From assembly GCA_046759145.1 (NCBI GenBank), contig JBHIBR010000043.1:1-9355 (forward strand): DNA of 9,355 nucleotides, in the 5' to 3' direction. Of the stretch, positions 1-6,792 are shown one piece after another (the first letter of the stretch is position 1; the number at the start of each line of letters is the position of its first letter). The translations under genes and the position numbers were made by a program. The stretch comes from JBHIBR01 sp046759145 [NCBI: Nitrospinota bacterium]. Lineage in GTDB: Bacteria; UBA8248. The notes beneath the pieces were generated by a model that had not been told where the DNA came from, did not search any database, and saw only the letters and a list, made by a program, of their open reading frames with translations.

Positions 1-25
1 AATCGCCAATCGAAGCTATATCCAG

Positions 26-50
26 GGCCTAGCGATCAGCCCGCTAGGCC
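26..50. terminator. Hairpin downstream of cofE, possible terminator
   Basis: A perfect 9-bp stem (GGCCTAGCG at 26-34 pairing with CGCTAGGCC at 42-50) encloses a 7-base loop, about 76 bases past the cofE stop. On the plus strand it is followed by a T-rich stretch (TCTTTGTCTC, then a T5 run at 65-69), so as an intrinsic terminator it fits plus-strand transcription better. On the minus strand no T-run follows. It may end a convergent gene outside the window, or work in both directions. A weaker 5-bp hairpin (CCGCC 99-103 with GGCGG 114-118) lies just after cofE and is followed on the minus strand by CTCTTCTCC. The rest of 1-126 shows no gene. Confidence 0.35.
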
Positions 51-126
51 TCTTTGTCTCAACATTTTTCTAAGTAGATCACCACCCGAGGAGAAGAGCC
101 GCCCAGACCTTCAGGCGGAGAGGGGG

Positions 127-882
127 CTAGCGGAAGAGGTCTTCCGCCTTGGGGCGTAGGAGCACCCGGGCGGGTCTCTCCGAGCGGCGGTAGGGGAGTC
201 CCCGGATGAGGACGGCGGGGATGGCTTCGTCCCCCTCTCCCATCACGAGGCTCGCCGCCGAGGCCACCTGGTCCGCGGTCCCTACCTGGGTGATCTGAAG
301 GGAGCGGCCGAAGAGGTCTAGCTCCCCCCTCCTGTCCACCAGGGGCTCCAGGCCGGCGCATCCGAGGGCCACCCCCACCACCCCGCGCCGGAAGGCGCGC
401 CCCTGGGAGTCGCTGATGAGCACAGCGGGAGCCGCCCCCGCGATCTCCCGTAGGCGCTCGCGCAGGCGGCGGGCCGAGGCGTCGGGGTCTAGGGGCAGGA
501 GGAGGGCTATCTCGTCGCTCCCCGCCACATTGGAGCGGTCCACCCCGCCGTGGGCGCACACGCAGCCCAGGCGGTGCTCCACGATGAGGGCCACCGGCGC
601 GGCCCGCACCACCTCGTTCGACTCCCGCAGCACCACCTCCACCAGGCGCGGGTCCCGCCCATCGCGGAGGGCGATGGCCTGGGCCTCCGGGGAGGGCGCC
701 ACCTCCCGCAGGTCCACCATCCTCCCCTCCGCTTTCGAGACCACCTTCTGGGCAACCACCAGGATGTCCTCATCCCGGAGCTGCGCCCCCTGCCGCTCGA
801 GGGCCGCGGCGAGGAGCCCGCCCAGGTCGTCGCCCGGCCCGATGAGGGGGAGGCCGCTTAGCCCGACGATCTCCACCCGCAT
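127..882 (-). CDS. cofE: Coenzyme F420-0:L-glutamate ligase CofE
   Basis: CofE attaches gamma-linked glutamates to F420-0 (or its dehydro form) using GTP and divalent metal in the cytoplasm, the last step of F420 assembly. The 251-residue protein has the family signatures: QKVVSKAEGR at 45-54, a CVCAHGGVDRSN block at 107-118 (family form usually VCANAGID-SN), LLPLDPDASA at 128-137, SDSQGRAFRRG at 157-167, and a C-terminal AASLVMGEG...PAVLIRG stretch. It is a single domain about the length of archaeal CofE. It lacks the fused nitroreductase domain of actinobacterial FbiB; a separate gene at 2647-3264 appears to supply it. The ATG overlaps the cofC stop by one base (TGATG) and no clear Shine-Dalgarno site precedes it, so translation is probably coupled to cofC. 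It is the last gene of the operon. Confidence 0.95.
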   Translation of the reverse strand: MRVEIVGLSGLPLIGPGDDLGGLLAAALERQGAQLRDEDILVVAQKVVSKAEGRMVDLREVAPSPEAQAIALRDGRDPRLVEVVLRESNEVVRAAPVALIVEHRLGCVCAHGGVDRSNVAGSDEIALLLPLDPDASARRLRERLREIAGAAPAVLISDSQGRAFRRGVVGVALGCAGLEPLVDRRGELDLFGRSLQITQVGTADQVASAASLVMGEGDEAIPAVLIRGLPYRRSERPARVLLRPKAEDLFR

Positions 883-1577
883 CAGCGGGCCGCCCCCGCC
901 CCGAAGGGCACCGGCAGCGCGACGCCGAGGGCGCGAAGTTTCTCCAGGTCCTCGGCGCGGTCGATGTCCAGCGCGAGGGGGGGGGAGTGGTGGGTGGCGA
1001 AGGTGAGCCCCCGCTTCCGGGCGAGGGAGCGGTGGCGCTCAAAACTCCCCTCTCCAAATGCGAAGGGAAGGGCACCGGGCGGCCGGAGCAAAAGTGCGTT
1101 CGTCCCCCCATCCACAGGGCAGGGGGCAGCCACCACGGCCGCCCCGTCTTCTGCCGCCCCGACAAGGGCGTCCACGTCGTCGGGAGCGAGGAGGGGGAGG
1201 TCTGCCGGGATCACCAGGAGGGAGTCGGCCCCCCATTGCGCCGCCCTCCGCCTGGCCGCCGCCAGTGCCCCGTTGAGCCCCTCTCCCCGCTCAAGGAGCG
1301 TCAGCGCGCCCGCCGAACGGACGGCCTCCAGCACCTCGGCGTCTCGGCTCACCACCAGCACCCGGTCCACGGCCGTGGCCTCCAGGAGCGCCCGGAGCAC
1401 CCGCTCCAGCATCCAGCGGACGAGGGCCCTCCGCTCCCGGGCCGAGAGGAGCCCTGCGAGGCGGCTCTTGGCCTCCTTCAGTGGGCGCACGGGAAGGACG
1501 GCGAGGCAGACGAGATCGCGGCACCCGGGATCGGATTTTTCGTCATGAGAGGGGCTGATGCGCGCGGCGGGTGCCAT
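882..1577 (-). CDS. cofC: 2-phospho-L-lactate / phosphoenolpyruvate guanylyltransferase CofC (FbiD)
   Basis: CofC uses GTP to activate a three-carbon phosphoacid (2-phospholactate in archaea, phosphoenolpyruvate in mycobacterial FbiD), giving the unstable guanylyl intermediate used by CofD. With the start chosen here the protein has 231 residues. Visible motifs are the nucleotide-binding start LPVRPLKEAKSRLAG (about 28-42), IPADLPLL with a probable metal-binding Asp near 125, DGGTNALLL (about 155-163), FGEGSFERH (about 174-182, the family pattern G-S-x-x-RH), and LALDIDRAEDLEKL near the C-terminus. The frame is open up to a GTG at 1700, which would add 41 low-complexity residues without family resemblance. 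The ATG at 1577 has a good Shine-Dalgarno site and gives the usual length, so it is preferred. The sequence alone does not tell 2-phospholactate from phosphoenolpyruvate; the reductase gene upstream favours the latter. Confidence 0.9.
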   Translation of the reverse strand: MAPAARISPSHDEKSDPGCRDLVCLAVLPVRPLKEAKSRLAGLLSARERRALVRWMLERVLRALLEATAVDRVLVVSRDAEVLEAVRSAGALTLLERGEGLNGALAAARRRAAQWGADSLLVIPADLPLLAPDDVDALVGAAEDGAAVVAAPCPVDGGTNALLLRPPGALPFAFGEGSFERHRSLARKRGLTFATHHSPPLALDIDRAEDLEKLRALGVALPVPFGAGAAR

Positions 1578-1589
1578 CTCACCTCTCCC
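1578..1589 (-). promoter_or_regulatory. Ribosome binding site that decides the cofC start
   Basis: Read on the minus strand, GGGAGAGGTGAG stands directly in front of the ATG at 1577. GGGAG is 7 bases away and the overlapping GAGG about 3-4 bases away. The competing GTG at 1700 has only an AGGAG 12 bases upstream, inside the 3' end of cofD. This favours the shorter CofC. Confidence 0.6.
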
Positions 1590-1703
1590 AACAGGCAGTG
1601 CCAGCGGGCACCCCGGAAGGGCCAGCTCTTTTGAGCCCCTCTCGTCTGCGGGGGGACCAACAGCGCGGGCATCCCCGCTCCGGCCCGGTGGCCGGGCCAC
1701 ATC

Positions 1704-2642
1704 TTAGCCCAGCTCCTGGGCGAAGGCGAGGACCCGGCGGGCGAGGCGGGATTTGTCCTCGCGGGCCCTCATGACCGTGTCGGCTACGAGGACGCTCAGG
1801 CCCAGGCCACTCACCTCTCCCGCGAGCCTCTCGTCCTCGCGGTCCAGGACGAAGCCCTGCAGGTGAGGCAGGAGCAGCCCCGCCACACCGAGGGCGCTCG
1901 GCTCGTAGCCAAGCTGGCCCATGAGCTCGGCGGCCGGGCCGCGCAGGGCCTTGCCTCCCACGATGGGGCTCACGGCCACTTTCGGGCCGGGGGCGCGGCG
2001 CACGAGCTCCGCCATCCCCGGCACCGCCAGGATGGGGCCAAGGCTGAGGATGGGGTTAGAGGGGCAGAATAAGATCGCCTCCGCATTTTCCAACGCTTGA
2101 CGCACCTCGGGCGTGGGGCGCGCTCGCTCGACGCCCGCGTAGCGCACCGCCCCCACCTCCGCTCGGGCCCCCCGGGCGACAAAATATTCCTGGAATTCGA
2201 GCTCCCCCTCGGGGGTCTCAACGCGCGTCGCGACCTCCTCCTCGCACATGGGTAGGACGCGGCTCTCCACGCCCAGGCAGCGGGCGAGGGAAGCCATCAC
2301 CTCGGTGAGCGTGCGTCCCTCACGCAGGAGGCGGGTGCGCTGGATGTGGGTCGCCAGGTCGCGGTCGCCCAGCTTGAACCAGGTGGGCTCGCCGTAGCGC
2401 CCCAGCATGGCCAGGGCCTCGAAGGTGTCGCCCGCGATCCCCCACCCCTGCTCCGGGTGAGCGAGGTCCGCCAGGTTGTAGAGCACCGTGTCCAGGTCGG
2501 GGCAGATGCGAAGGCCGTGGCGCTCGAAGTCGTCGGCCGTGTTGACCACCACCGAGAGGGCCCCCGGAGGGAGCGCGTCGGCGAGGCCGAGGGCGAGCTT
2601 CGCCCCCCCTACGCCCCCCGCCAGGGCCGCGACCTTCCTCAC
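1704..2642 (-). CDS. cofD: 2-phospho-L-lactate transferase CofD (FbiA)
   Basis: CofD transfers the phosphoacid moiety of the CofC product to the deazaflavin Fo, releasing GMP and giving F420-0 or dehydro-F420-0. The 312-residue protein has the family landmarks in order: a glycine-rich LAGGVGGAKL at 7-16, VNTADDFERHGLRICPDLDT at 33-52 with the conserved acidic residues that bind metal and Fo, WGIAGDTF at 67-74, WFKLGDRDLATHIQRT from 88, then CPSNPILSLGPIL and VSPIVGGKALRGPA, and DTVM near the C-terminus. Length matches the family. The start is a GTG with a partial GGTAGG site upstream. It lies 4 bases after the nitroreductase stop, so the two are probably co-translated. The gap to the preferred cofC start (126 bases) is the largest in the operon. 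Confidence 0.95.
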   Translation of the reverse strand: MRKVAALAGGVGGAKLALGLADALPPGALSVVVNTADDFERHGLRICPDLDTVLYNLADLAHPEQGWGIAGDTFEALAMLGRYGEPTWFKLGDRDLATHIQRTRLLREGRTLTEVMASLARCLGVESRVLPMCEEEVATRVETPEGELEFQEYFVARGARAEVGAVRYAGVERARPTPEVRQALENAEAILFCPSNPILSLGPILAVPGMAELVRRAPGPKVAVSPIVGGKALRGPAAELMGQLGYEPSALGVAGLLLPHLQGFVLDREDERLAGEVSGLGLSVLVADTVMRAREDKSRLARRVLAFAQELG

Positions 2643-2646
2643 CGGC

Positions 2647-3264
2647 CTACCGGCGGAGCACCTGGGGCGAGGGGGCGGGGGCCCCCTTGGGCGCGGGGCG
2701 CCACTCCGGGTGGGGGTAGCCCAGGAGGATGAGGGCCTGAGGGATGTGGTCTGCGGGCAGCTCTAAGGCGCGCCGGACGGTCTCGGGGCAGAAGAGGGGT
2801 GCGCAACGCCAGAGGCTCCCGAGCCCCCGCGCGTAGGCGGCCAGCATGAGGTTCTGGAGGGCGGCTCCCAGGCTCTGCGCCGCCATGGTCCGCTCGGCCT
2901 CCTGACGGGCCACATCGGGATAGACGTCGAGCCCCTCCAGCGTGATGGAGGCCAGCAGGAGGAGGGGCGCTCCCTTCAGGAGCCGGAGAGAGGCTTCGTG
3001 GCGGCGGCGGCGTTCCTCCTCGGGGACGCCGTCCCGCTCCATGTCGCGCAGAAAATCCCTCCCCATCGCCTCGGCGAGGCGCGCCTTGGCCGCGGCGCTC
3101 TCCACCAGCGCAAACCGCCAGGGCATGGCGCCGTGGGGAGAGGGAGCGAGACAGGCGGCGCGGAGCACTTCCTCCACCAGCTCCCCGGGAACGGGCCGCG
3201 GGGCGAAGCGTCGCACCGACCGGCGGCCCTCGAGCGCCGCGAAGAGGTCGAAGGCGGGGGACAT
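2647..3264 (-). CDS. Nitroreductase-family protein resembling the FbiB C-terminal domain, probable dehydro-F420-0 reductase
   Basis: This 205-residue FMN-dependent nitroreductase-fold protein begins FDLFAALEGRRSVRRF, where the paired arginines are the usual FMN-phosphate contact. By recall (no alignment was run) it follows the C-terminal half of mycobacterial FbiB: APSPHGAMPWRF against APAPHHTRPVRF, a DGVPEEERRRR segment against DGLSAEAVARR, YPDVARQEAERTM against YPDAARTxAEHTM, then GAALQNLMLAAYARGLGSLW and a LELPAD...LLGYP ending. In mycobacteria that domain reduces dehydro-F420-0 made from phosphoenolpyruvate. Here it is a separate gene between frhB-like and cofD, which supports the same role. 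The frame stays open upstream to 3537, but that stretch is the antisense-free shadow of the FrhB gene in another frame and is low-complexity; the ATG at 3264, 16 bases after the FrhB stop, matches the family start. A generic nitroreductase or flavin reductase remains possible. Confidence 0.85.
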   Translation of the reverse strand: MSPAFDLFAALEGRRSVRRFAPRPVPGELVEEVLRAACLAPSPHGAMPWRFALVESAAAKARLAEAMGRDFLRDMERDGVPEEERRRRHEASLRLLKGAPLLLLASITLEGLDVYPDVARQEAERTMAAQSLGAALQNLMLAAYARGLGSLWRCAPLFCPETVRRALELPADHIPQALILLGYPHPEWRPAPKGAPAPSPQVLRR

Positions 3265-3280
3265 GGCCGGCGGGCGGCCC

Positions 3281-4477
3281 TCACGCTGCGGAGGCGTACT
3301 GGGGGAGGTCCGGTTGAGTCCCGCTCTTGCCGGGGCGGATGGGGACGCGTTTTCGCTGCTTCTCGGAGAGCCGCAGAAGCACCTTCCAGCTCCGCTTGAA
3401 CTCCTCCATGGGCCGCACCTCGAGGAGGCCTTCTTCGACCATCTCGTCGAAGAGCTGCTCCCCGAGCGGGGTGCGCAGCAGGGTGATGGTCCAGCCCATG
3501 GAGCCCACCCCCCCGCAAGAGATATCGGCCAACTCACCCGAGAAGTCGCCGCAGTGGTGGCACTCGGGCCGGGCGTACTGCTGGGCCTCTTTGAGATTGA
3601 GATCGACGACCTCCCCGCTCTTTTTGTAGATGAGCACCTTGCCCTTCACGTTGAACTTCTGGACCTCTGTGAGGGGGATGCCCATCTCCTCCTGGATCTT
3701 CCCCACCATCAGGCCCTCGTAGGTGAACACCTCGCTGCACAGGAGCCCCACGGTGAACGCCACCCGCTCCCGGTAGCCCCGCAGGAAGCGACGCTGGCGG
3801 TCGATGTGCTGCTCTTTCTTCTTCGGGGTGTGGAGGAAGCCCTCGTCTATCAGCTCCATCTTCCGCAGCGGGGTCACCTGGCAGGGCACCCCCACGAAGC
3901 CCACCCGCGTGAGGCCCATCCGCTCGGCGTCCTCGAGGGCCAGGTTATTGGGGCAATAGGTGTACCAGCTCCCGGCGCTGGCGAGGGCCTCCTCCTCCTT
4001 CGTCACCACCTTGGGGATGGGGGAGCAGGGCTTCTCGCCGTCCAGGGCGCTCACCACAGCACCGTCGATCTTGCCCTGTCGCAGCGCCCGTGCCAGTAAC
4101 GTCGTCACCACCCCCCCGTCCTGGCAGCGGGCGAGCACCCGCTCGTCCCTGGTCCGGGCGGCGACCACCCTCCGGTACACCCCGAAGATGCCCTCGTAGG
4201 GACGCTCCCGCCGGAAGAGGGCGTCCTGGAGATGGGCCTCCCGGGGCCAGAGGCGGGGGCACACCGAGGCGCAAACGTCACAGCCGATCCCTTCGCTGAT
4301 GCCGCAGTAGTCGAAGGAAGCCGCGGGCTTGGCCGTCTGCTTGGGCTTTCCCTCTACATACTCGATGACGTTGTGGGGGCAAACCAGTACGCAGCCGCCG
4401 CACTCGCAGCAACTGCCCGCCGCCACCACGTCGTTCATCATGTCTTTGAAGGTCGGGTGATTCAGGTCAACCCCCAT
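3281..4477 (-). CDS. FrhB-type coenzyme F420 hydrogenase/dehydrogenase beta subunit family protein
   Basis: A 398-residue flavin and iron-sulfur protein of the FrhB/FpoF/FdhB family, which passes electrons between reduced F420 and iron-sulfur partners in the cytoplasm. The N-terminus has a ferredoxin-type motif CxxCxxCxxxCP (C23/C26/C29/C33, with an additional C24) and a second cysteine group (C58, C66-x2-C69-x3-C73-P). Then come CQDGGVVTTLL at 118-128, SAGSWYTYCPNN at 167-178, GFVGVPCQ at 193-200, and a C-terminal CHHCGDF...ELADISCGGVGS block from 306, all family features. The start has an AAGGGGG site 6 bases upstream, 12 bases after the cofH stop. No hydrogenase or dehydrogenase large subunit is in the window, so the partner is unknown; an F420:ferredoxin oxidoreductase is the simplest reading. 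Related 400-residue proteins (HCAR/BciB chlorophyll reductases) share the fold and are the main alternative. Confidence 0.85.
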   Translation of the reverse strand: MGVDLNHPTFKDMMNDVVAAGSCCECGGCVLVCPHNVIEYVEGKPKQTAKPAASFDYCGISEGIGCDVCASVCPRLWPREAHLQDALFRRERPYEGIFGVYRRVVAARTRDERVLARCQDGGVVTTLLARALRQGKIDGAVVSALDGEKPCSPIPKVVTKEEEALASAGSWYTYCPNNLALEDAERMGLTRVGFVGVPCQVTPLRKMELIDEGFLHTPKKKEQHIDRQRRFLRGYRERVAFTVGLLCSEVFTYEGLMVGKIQEEMGIPLTEVQKFNVKGKVLIYKKSGEVVDLNLKEAQQYARPECHHCGDFSGELADISCGGVGSMGWTITLLRTPLGEQLFDEMVEEGLLEVRPMEEFKRSWKVLLRLSEKQRKRVPIRPGKSGTQPDLPQYASAA

Positions 4478-4489
4478 GGGCGGCCCCCT

Positions 4490-5581
4490 TTAGCCGATGT
4501 GCTGGTAGAGGGTGCTCCGCTCGAGAGGGATGCGCCCCTCTGCCTCGATGGCGCCCCGCACCTGCTCCACCGTCAAGTACTGGCCGAACCTGGATCCCGA
4601 GCTGCGGGAGATGTTCTCTTCGATGAGGGTTCCCCCCAGGTCGTTGACGCCGCACTGGAGGGCCCGGCGGCTGGCCTCCAGGCCGATCTTGGGCCAGCTC
4701 ACCTGGTTGTTGGGGATGTGGGCGCCGAAGTAGAGGCGGCTCACCGCGTGGACGCGAAAGACGTAGCGGTTGTCCACCATCTCGGTGATGCCGAGCTCGC
4801 GCCCCAGGACGTTGTCGTAAGGCACGAAGGGGAGCGGGACGAACTCGGTGAAACCGCCCGTGTCCTTCTGGATGCTCCGGAGCACCTCCAGGTGGCGGCC
4901 CACCTGTTCGGGCGTCTCGATGTGGCCGATCATGATGGTGGAGGTCGAGGGCAGGCCCAGGCCGTGGGCGCAGCGGATGATCTCCTCCCAGCGGCCCGCC
5001 CGGATGCGCCGGGGGCTGATGATGTCCTTCACCTCATCGCAAAGGATCTCTGCCGCAGTCCCGGGGACGCTGCCGAGGCCGGCCTCCTTGAGGGTGAGGA
5101 TCACCTCCTCCAGGGGGAGGCGCGTCTTGCGCTGGAGGTGGTCGATCTCGGCGGGGGAGTAGGCGTGGATGTGGACGCCCGGGATCTTCTTGTGGATGAG
5201 CTCCAGGATCTTCGCGTAGTAGTCGAGGGAGAGGTTGGAGTTCAGCCCCCCCTGCATGCAGATCTCCGTGACGTCCCAGCTCCTGGCCTTCTCCAGCTTC
5301 TCTTCCAGCACGGAGAAGGGGTGGGTATAGGCCCCCTCATCCGCGGGCCGCCGCCAGAAGCCGCAGAACTTGCAGTCGGTGTAGCACACGTTGGTGAAGT
5401 TGAGGTTGGCGTTCACCACATAGCTCACCTTGTCTCCCACCAGCTCCTTGCGGAGTCGGTCGGCGGCGGCGAACAGCGCCTCCTCCTCGGGCCCTTCGGC
5501 CCGCAGGAGGCTCGCCGCATCGGAAGGGGTGAGTTCCTCTCCCGCTTCAAACTTCTCCAGGCACTCGAGCGCTGGGGTCAT
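4490..5581 (-). CDS. cofH: Fo synthase subunit 2, CofH (5-amino-6-(D-ribitylamino)uracil-tyrosine transferase)
   Basis: CofH is the radical SAM enzyme that couples a tyrosine-derived fragment to 5-amino-6-ribitylaminouracil, the first half of Fo synthesis. The 363-residue protein has the [4Fe-4S]/SAM motif CYTDCKFC at 66-73 (C66, C70, C73), preceded by VNANLNFTNV as in the CofH/MqnC/MqnE group. Further along are ICMQGGLN near 108-115, HIHAYSPAEI, VPGTAAEIL, and TIMIGHIETPEQ, all typical of this group. The position between cofG and other F420 genes separates it from the menaquinone enzymes MqnC and MqnE, which have similar motifs. The ATG has GAGGG 6 bases upstream, overlapping the cofG stop; the gap to cofG is 9 bases, so the two Fo synthase halves are probably co-translated. 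In actinobacteria this protein is the C-terminal half of FbiC. Confidence 0.95.
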   Translation of the reverse strand: MTPALECLEKFEAGEELTPSDAASLLRAEGPEEEALFAAADRLRKELVGDKVSYVVNANLNFTNVCYTDCKFCGFWRRPADEGAYTHPFSVLEEKLEKARSWDVTEICMQGGLNSNLSLDYYAKILELIHKKIPGVHIHAYSPAEIDHLQRKTRLPLEEVILTLKEAGLGSVPGTAAEILCDEVKDIISPRRIRAGRWEEIIRCAHGLGLPSTSTIMIGHIETPEQVGRHLEVLRSIQKDTGGFTEFVPLPFVPYDNVLGRELGITEMVDNRYVFRVHAVSRLYFGAHIPNNQVSWPKIGLEASRRALQCGVNDLGGTLIEENISRSSGSRFGQYLTVEQVRGAIEAEGRIPLERSTLYQHIG

Positions 5582-5590
5582 GGTTTTCCC

Positions 5591-6592
5591 TCAGGAGGCG
5601 TGGGCCGCGCAGAGGGCTTCCAGCACGGGCGCCACAGGCGGGGCGTACCAGCCCCGCTCGACGAACTCCTCGTAGATGGGCATCCGCAGCTTGAGCCGCA
5701 TCCCGTGGGGCCGGAGGGCGGCCTCCAGCGCCTCGGGCTTTGGCCAGGGGCGGTCGGGGTTGATGTGGTCTGGCTCGTGGGCGAGCCCCCCCACGTCGTC
5801 CGCTCCTGCCTCGAGCAGGGGGATGAGCTCGTCCACCAGGTTGGGAGGGATCTGAACGTGCACATCGGGCATGATGGCCCGGCAGGCGGGGATGAGCTCC
5901 AGAAGGGCTTCCAGGGGGGGCCGGGGCCAGCGCGCCATGGGGGTGTCGGGCTGCGGGTTCAGGGGCTGGAGGATCACCTCCTGGATGTGGCCGTAACGCG
6001 CGTGGACCTCGGCGATGGCCTCGAGCGCGCGCACTCGCTCCTCGGCGCTCTCCCCGATGCCGATGAGGATGCCCGTGGTGAAGGGGATGCGGAGCTCCCC
6101 CGCCCAGCGCAGCATGGCGAGGCGCTTGGCGGGGGCCTTGGTGGGGGCGAGCTGGTGGGCGATGCGCGCCGCGGCCGGGCTCACCGTCTCCAGCATGGCG
6201 CCCATGGAGGCGTTCACGGGCCCGAGGAGCTCCAGCCCCCCTTGGGTCAGGGTGCCGATGTTGGTGTGGGGGAGGAGGCCGAGGTCCAGCAGGCGCTGGC
6301 AGACCCGGGCGACGTAGGCGGCGTAGGAGGGGTATCCCCAGGAGCGGAGCACCCCCGCCAGGCGCGGGTTCAAGTCGATCCCCTCGCCCGTCATCACAAG
6401 GGCCTCGATGGCGCCATAGCCTTTGGCCTCGAGGGCCCTGCGCTCCACCTCCTCCAGGTCCAGTAGGAGCGGGAGATTCTGCCGAAAGCTGCAGTAACTG
6501 CAGCGGTTATAGCACCAGTTGGTGACCGGGAGGGTGAAGTTCCGAGAGTAGGTGATGGCGCGCAGGGTCGGACCTCCCGCTTGGGCTAACAC
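5591..6592 (-). CDS. cofG: 7,8-didemethyl-8-hydroxy-5-deazariboflavin (Fo) synthase subunit CofG
   Basis: CofG is the second radical SAM enzyme of Fo synthesis and closes the deazaflavin ring of the CofH product. The 333-residue protein opens with ITYSRNFTLPVTNWC, the typical CofG start, and holds the cluster motif CYNRCSYC at 27-34 (C27, C31, C34). LVMTGEGIDLNP, HTNIGTLT, the METVSPAA-type block (here LETVSPAAARIAH), TGILIGIGES, and a VQIPPNLV...GADDVGG segment follow in family order. The C-terminus after the YEEF region is ordinary. The start is a GTG with AAGGGA 9 bases upstream (6607-6602). It is the first gene of the F420 operon, behind a promoter-like sequence and a dyad. Length is close to stand-alone CofG proteins and to the N-terminal half of FbiC. 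Confidence 0.95.
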   Translation of the reverse strand: MLAQAGGPTLRAITYSRNFTLPVTNWCYNRCSYCSFRQNLPLLLDLEEVERRALEAKGYGAIEALVMTGEGIDLNPRLAGVLRSWGYPSYAAYVARVCQRLLDLGLLPHTNIGTLTQGGLELLGPVNASMGAMLETVSPAAARIAHQLAPTKAPAKRLAMLRWAGELRIPFTTGILIGIGESAEERVRALEAIAEVHARYGHIQEVILQPLNPQPDTPMARWPRPPLEALLELIPACRAIMPDVHVQIPPNLVDELIPLLEAGADDVGGLAHEPDHINPDRPWPKPEALEAALRPHGMRLKLRMPIYEEFVERGWYAPPVAPVLEALCAAHAS

Positions 6593-6621
6593 ACACAGGC
6601 ATCCCTTGGCTTGGCGGGGCG

Positions 6622-6639
6622 AAGGAGCGAACGCTCCTT
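6622..6639. promoter_or_regulatory. Perfect 8-2-8 dyad in the cofG leader (operator or 5'-UTR hairpin)
   Basis: AAGGAGCG at 6622-6629 and CGCTCCTT at 6632-6639 form a perfect inverted repeat separated by two bases. It lies between the predicted -10 element (6657-6652) and the cofG start, roughly +6 to +24 from the predicted start of transcription. That position fits a repressor operator. As RNA it would fold into a 7-bp stem with a GUUC loop close to the 5' end of the message, which could instead stabilise the transcript. The minus-strand read AAGGAGCG also contains a Shine-Dalgarno-like AAGGAG, but no start codon is suitably placed for it. No regulator gene is in the window. Confidence 0.5.
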
Positions 6640-6651
6640 ATCCCCATTTCG

Positions 6652-6680
6652 ATTCTACCGGCCGCCCCCTCCCCTGACAA
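6652..6680 (-). promoter_or_regulatory. Sigma70-type promoter of the F420 operon
   Basis: On the minus strand TTGTCA (6680-6675, 5 of 6 to TTGACA) is followed after exactly 17 bases (6674-6658) by TAGAAT (6657-6652, 5 of 6 to TATAAT). The spacing is optimal, and an AT-rich sequence this clean is rare in so GC-rich a region. Transcription would start near 6645, leaving a leader of about 50 bases that holds the 6622-6639 dyad and the cofG ribosome site. It is predicted to drive cofG through cofE. It was found by eye and was not scored against background. Confidence 0.65.
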
Positions 6681-6792
6681 GGAATTTGGGAGGCGTTCTA
6701 TTTTCCCCATCTCTGAGCGGACTACGGCGAGCCTTCGGCCCGAGCTCAGACCGAGGGCTCAGTCGAGCCGGACGGCGGCGTTCCGGCCCCCG
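6681..6792. other. Upstream intergenic segment without a recognised gene
   Basis: This stretch lies between the promoter and the palindrome cluster, inside the 376-base gap between the amidohydrolase and cofG. It has a short imperfect dyad, CTGAGC at 6713-6718 against GCTCAG at 6744-6749, with a second GCTCAG at 6757-6762. It may hold a regulator or terminator element for the amidohydrolase transcript, but there is no hairpin with a T-run on the minus strand. No open frame here looks coding. Confidence 0.3.

Noticed and set aside
21-60. tRNA or other structured RNA gene at the left edge
   Set aside because: Only one simple hairpin is present, with no cloverleaf arms or CCA-side stem.
3265-3537. 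N-terminal extension of the nitroreductase frame
   Set aside because: It overlaps the FrhB gene in a different frame, is rich in S, P and R without homology, and the family start coincides with the ATG at 3264.
2942-4099. Plus-strand open frame of 385 codons antisense to the nitroreductase and FrhB genes
   Set aside because: It is a shadow of well-supported minus-strand genes, begins with arginine and serine-rich sequence and has no recognisable domain.
4232-6466. Very long plus-strand open frame of 744 codons antisense to cofH and cofG
   Set aside because: GC-rich DNA leaves antisense frames open. The translation is low-complexity (rich in G, A, E, V, H) with no family motif, and the opposite strand encodes clear CofH and CofG.
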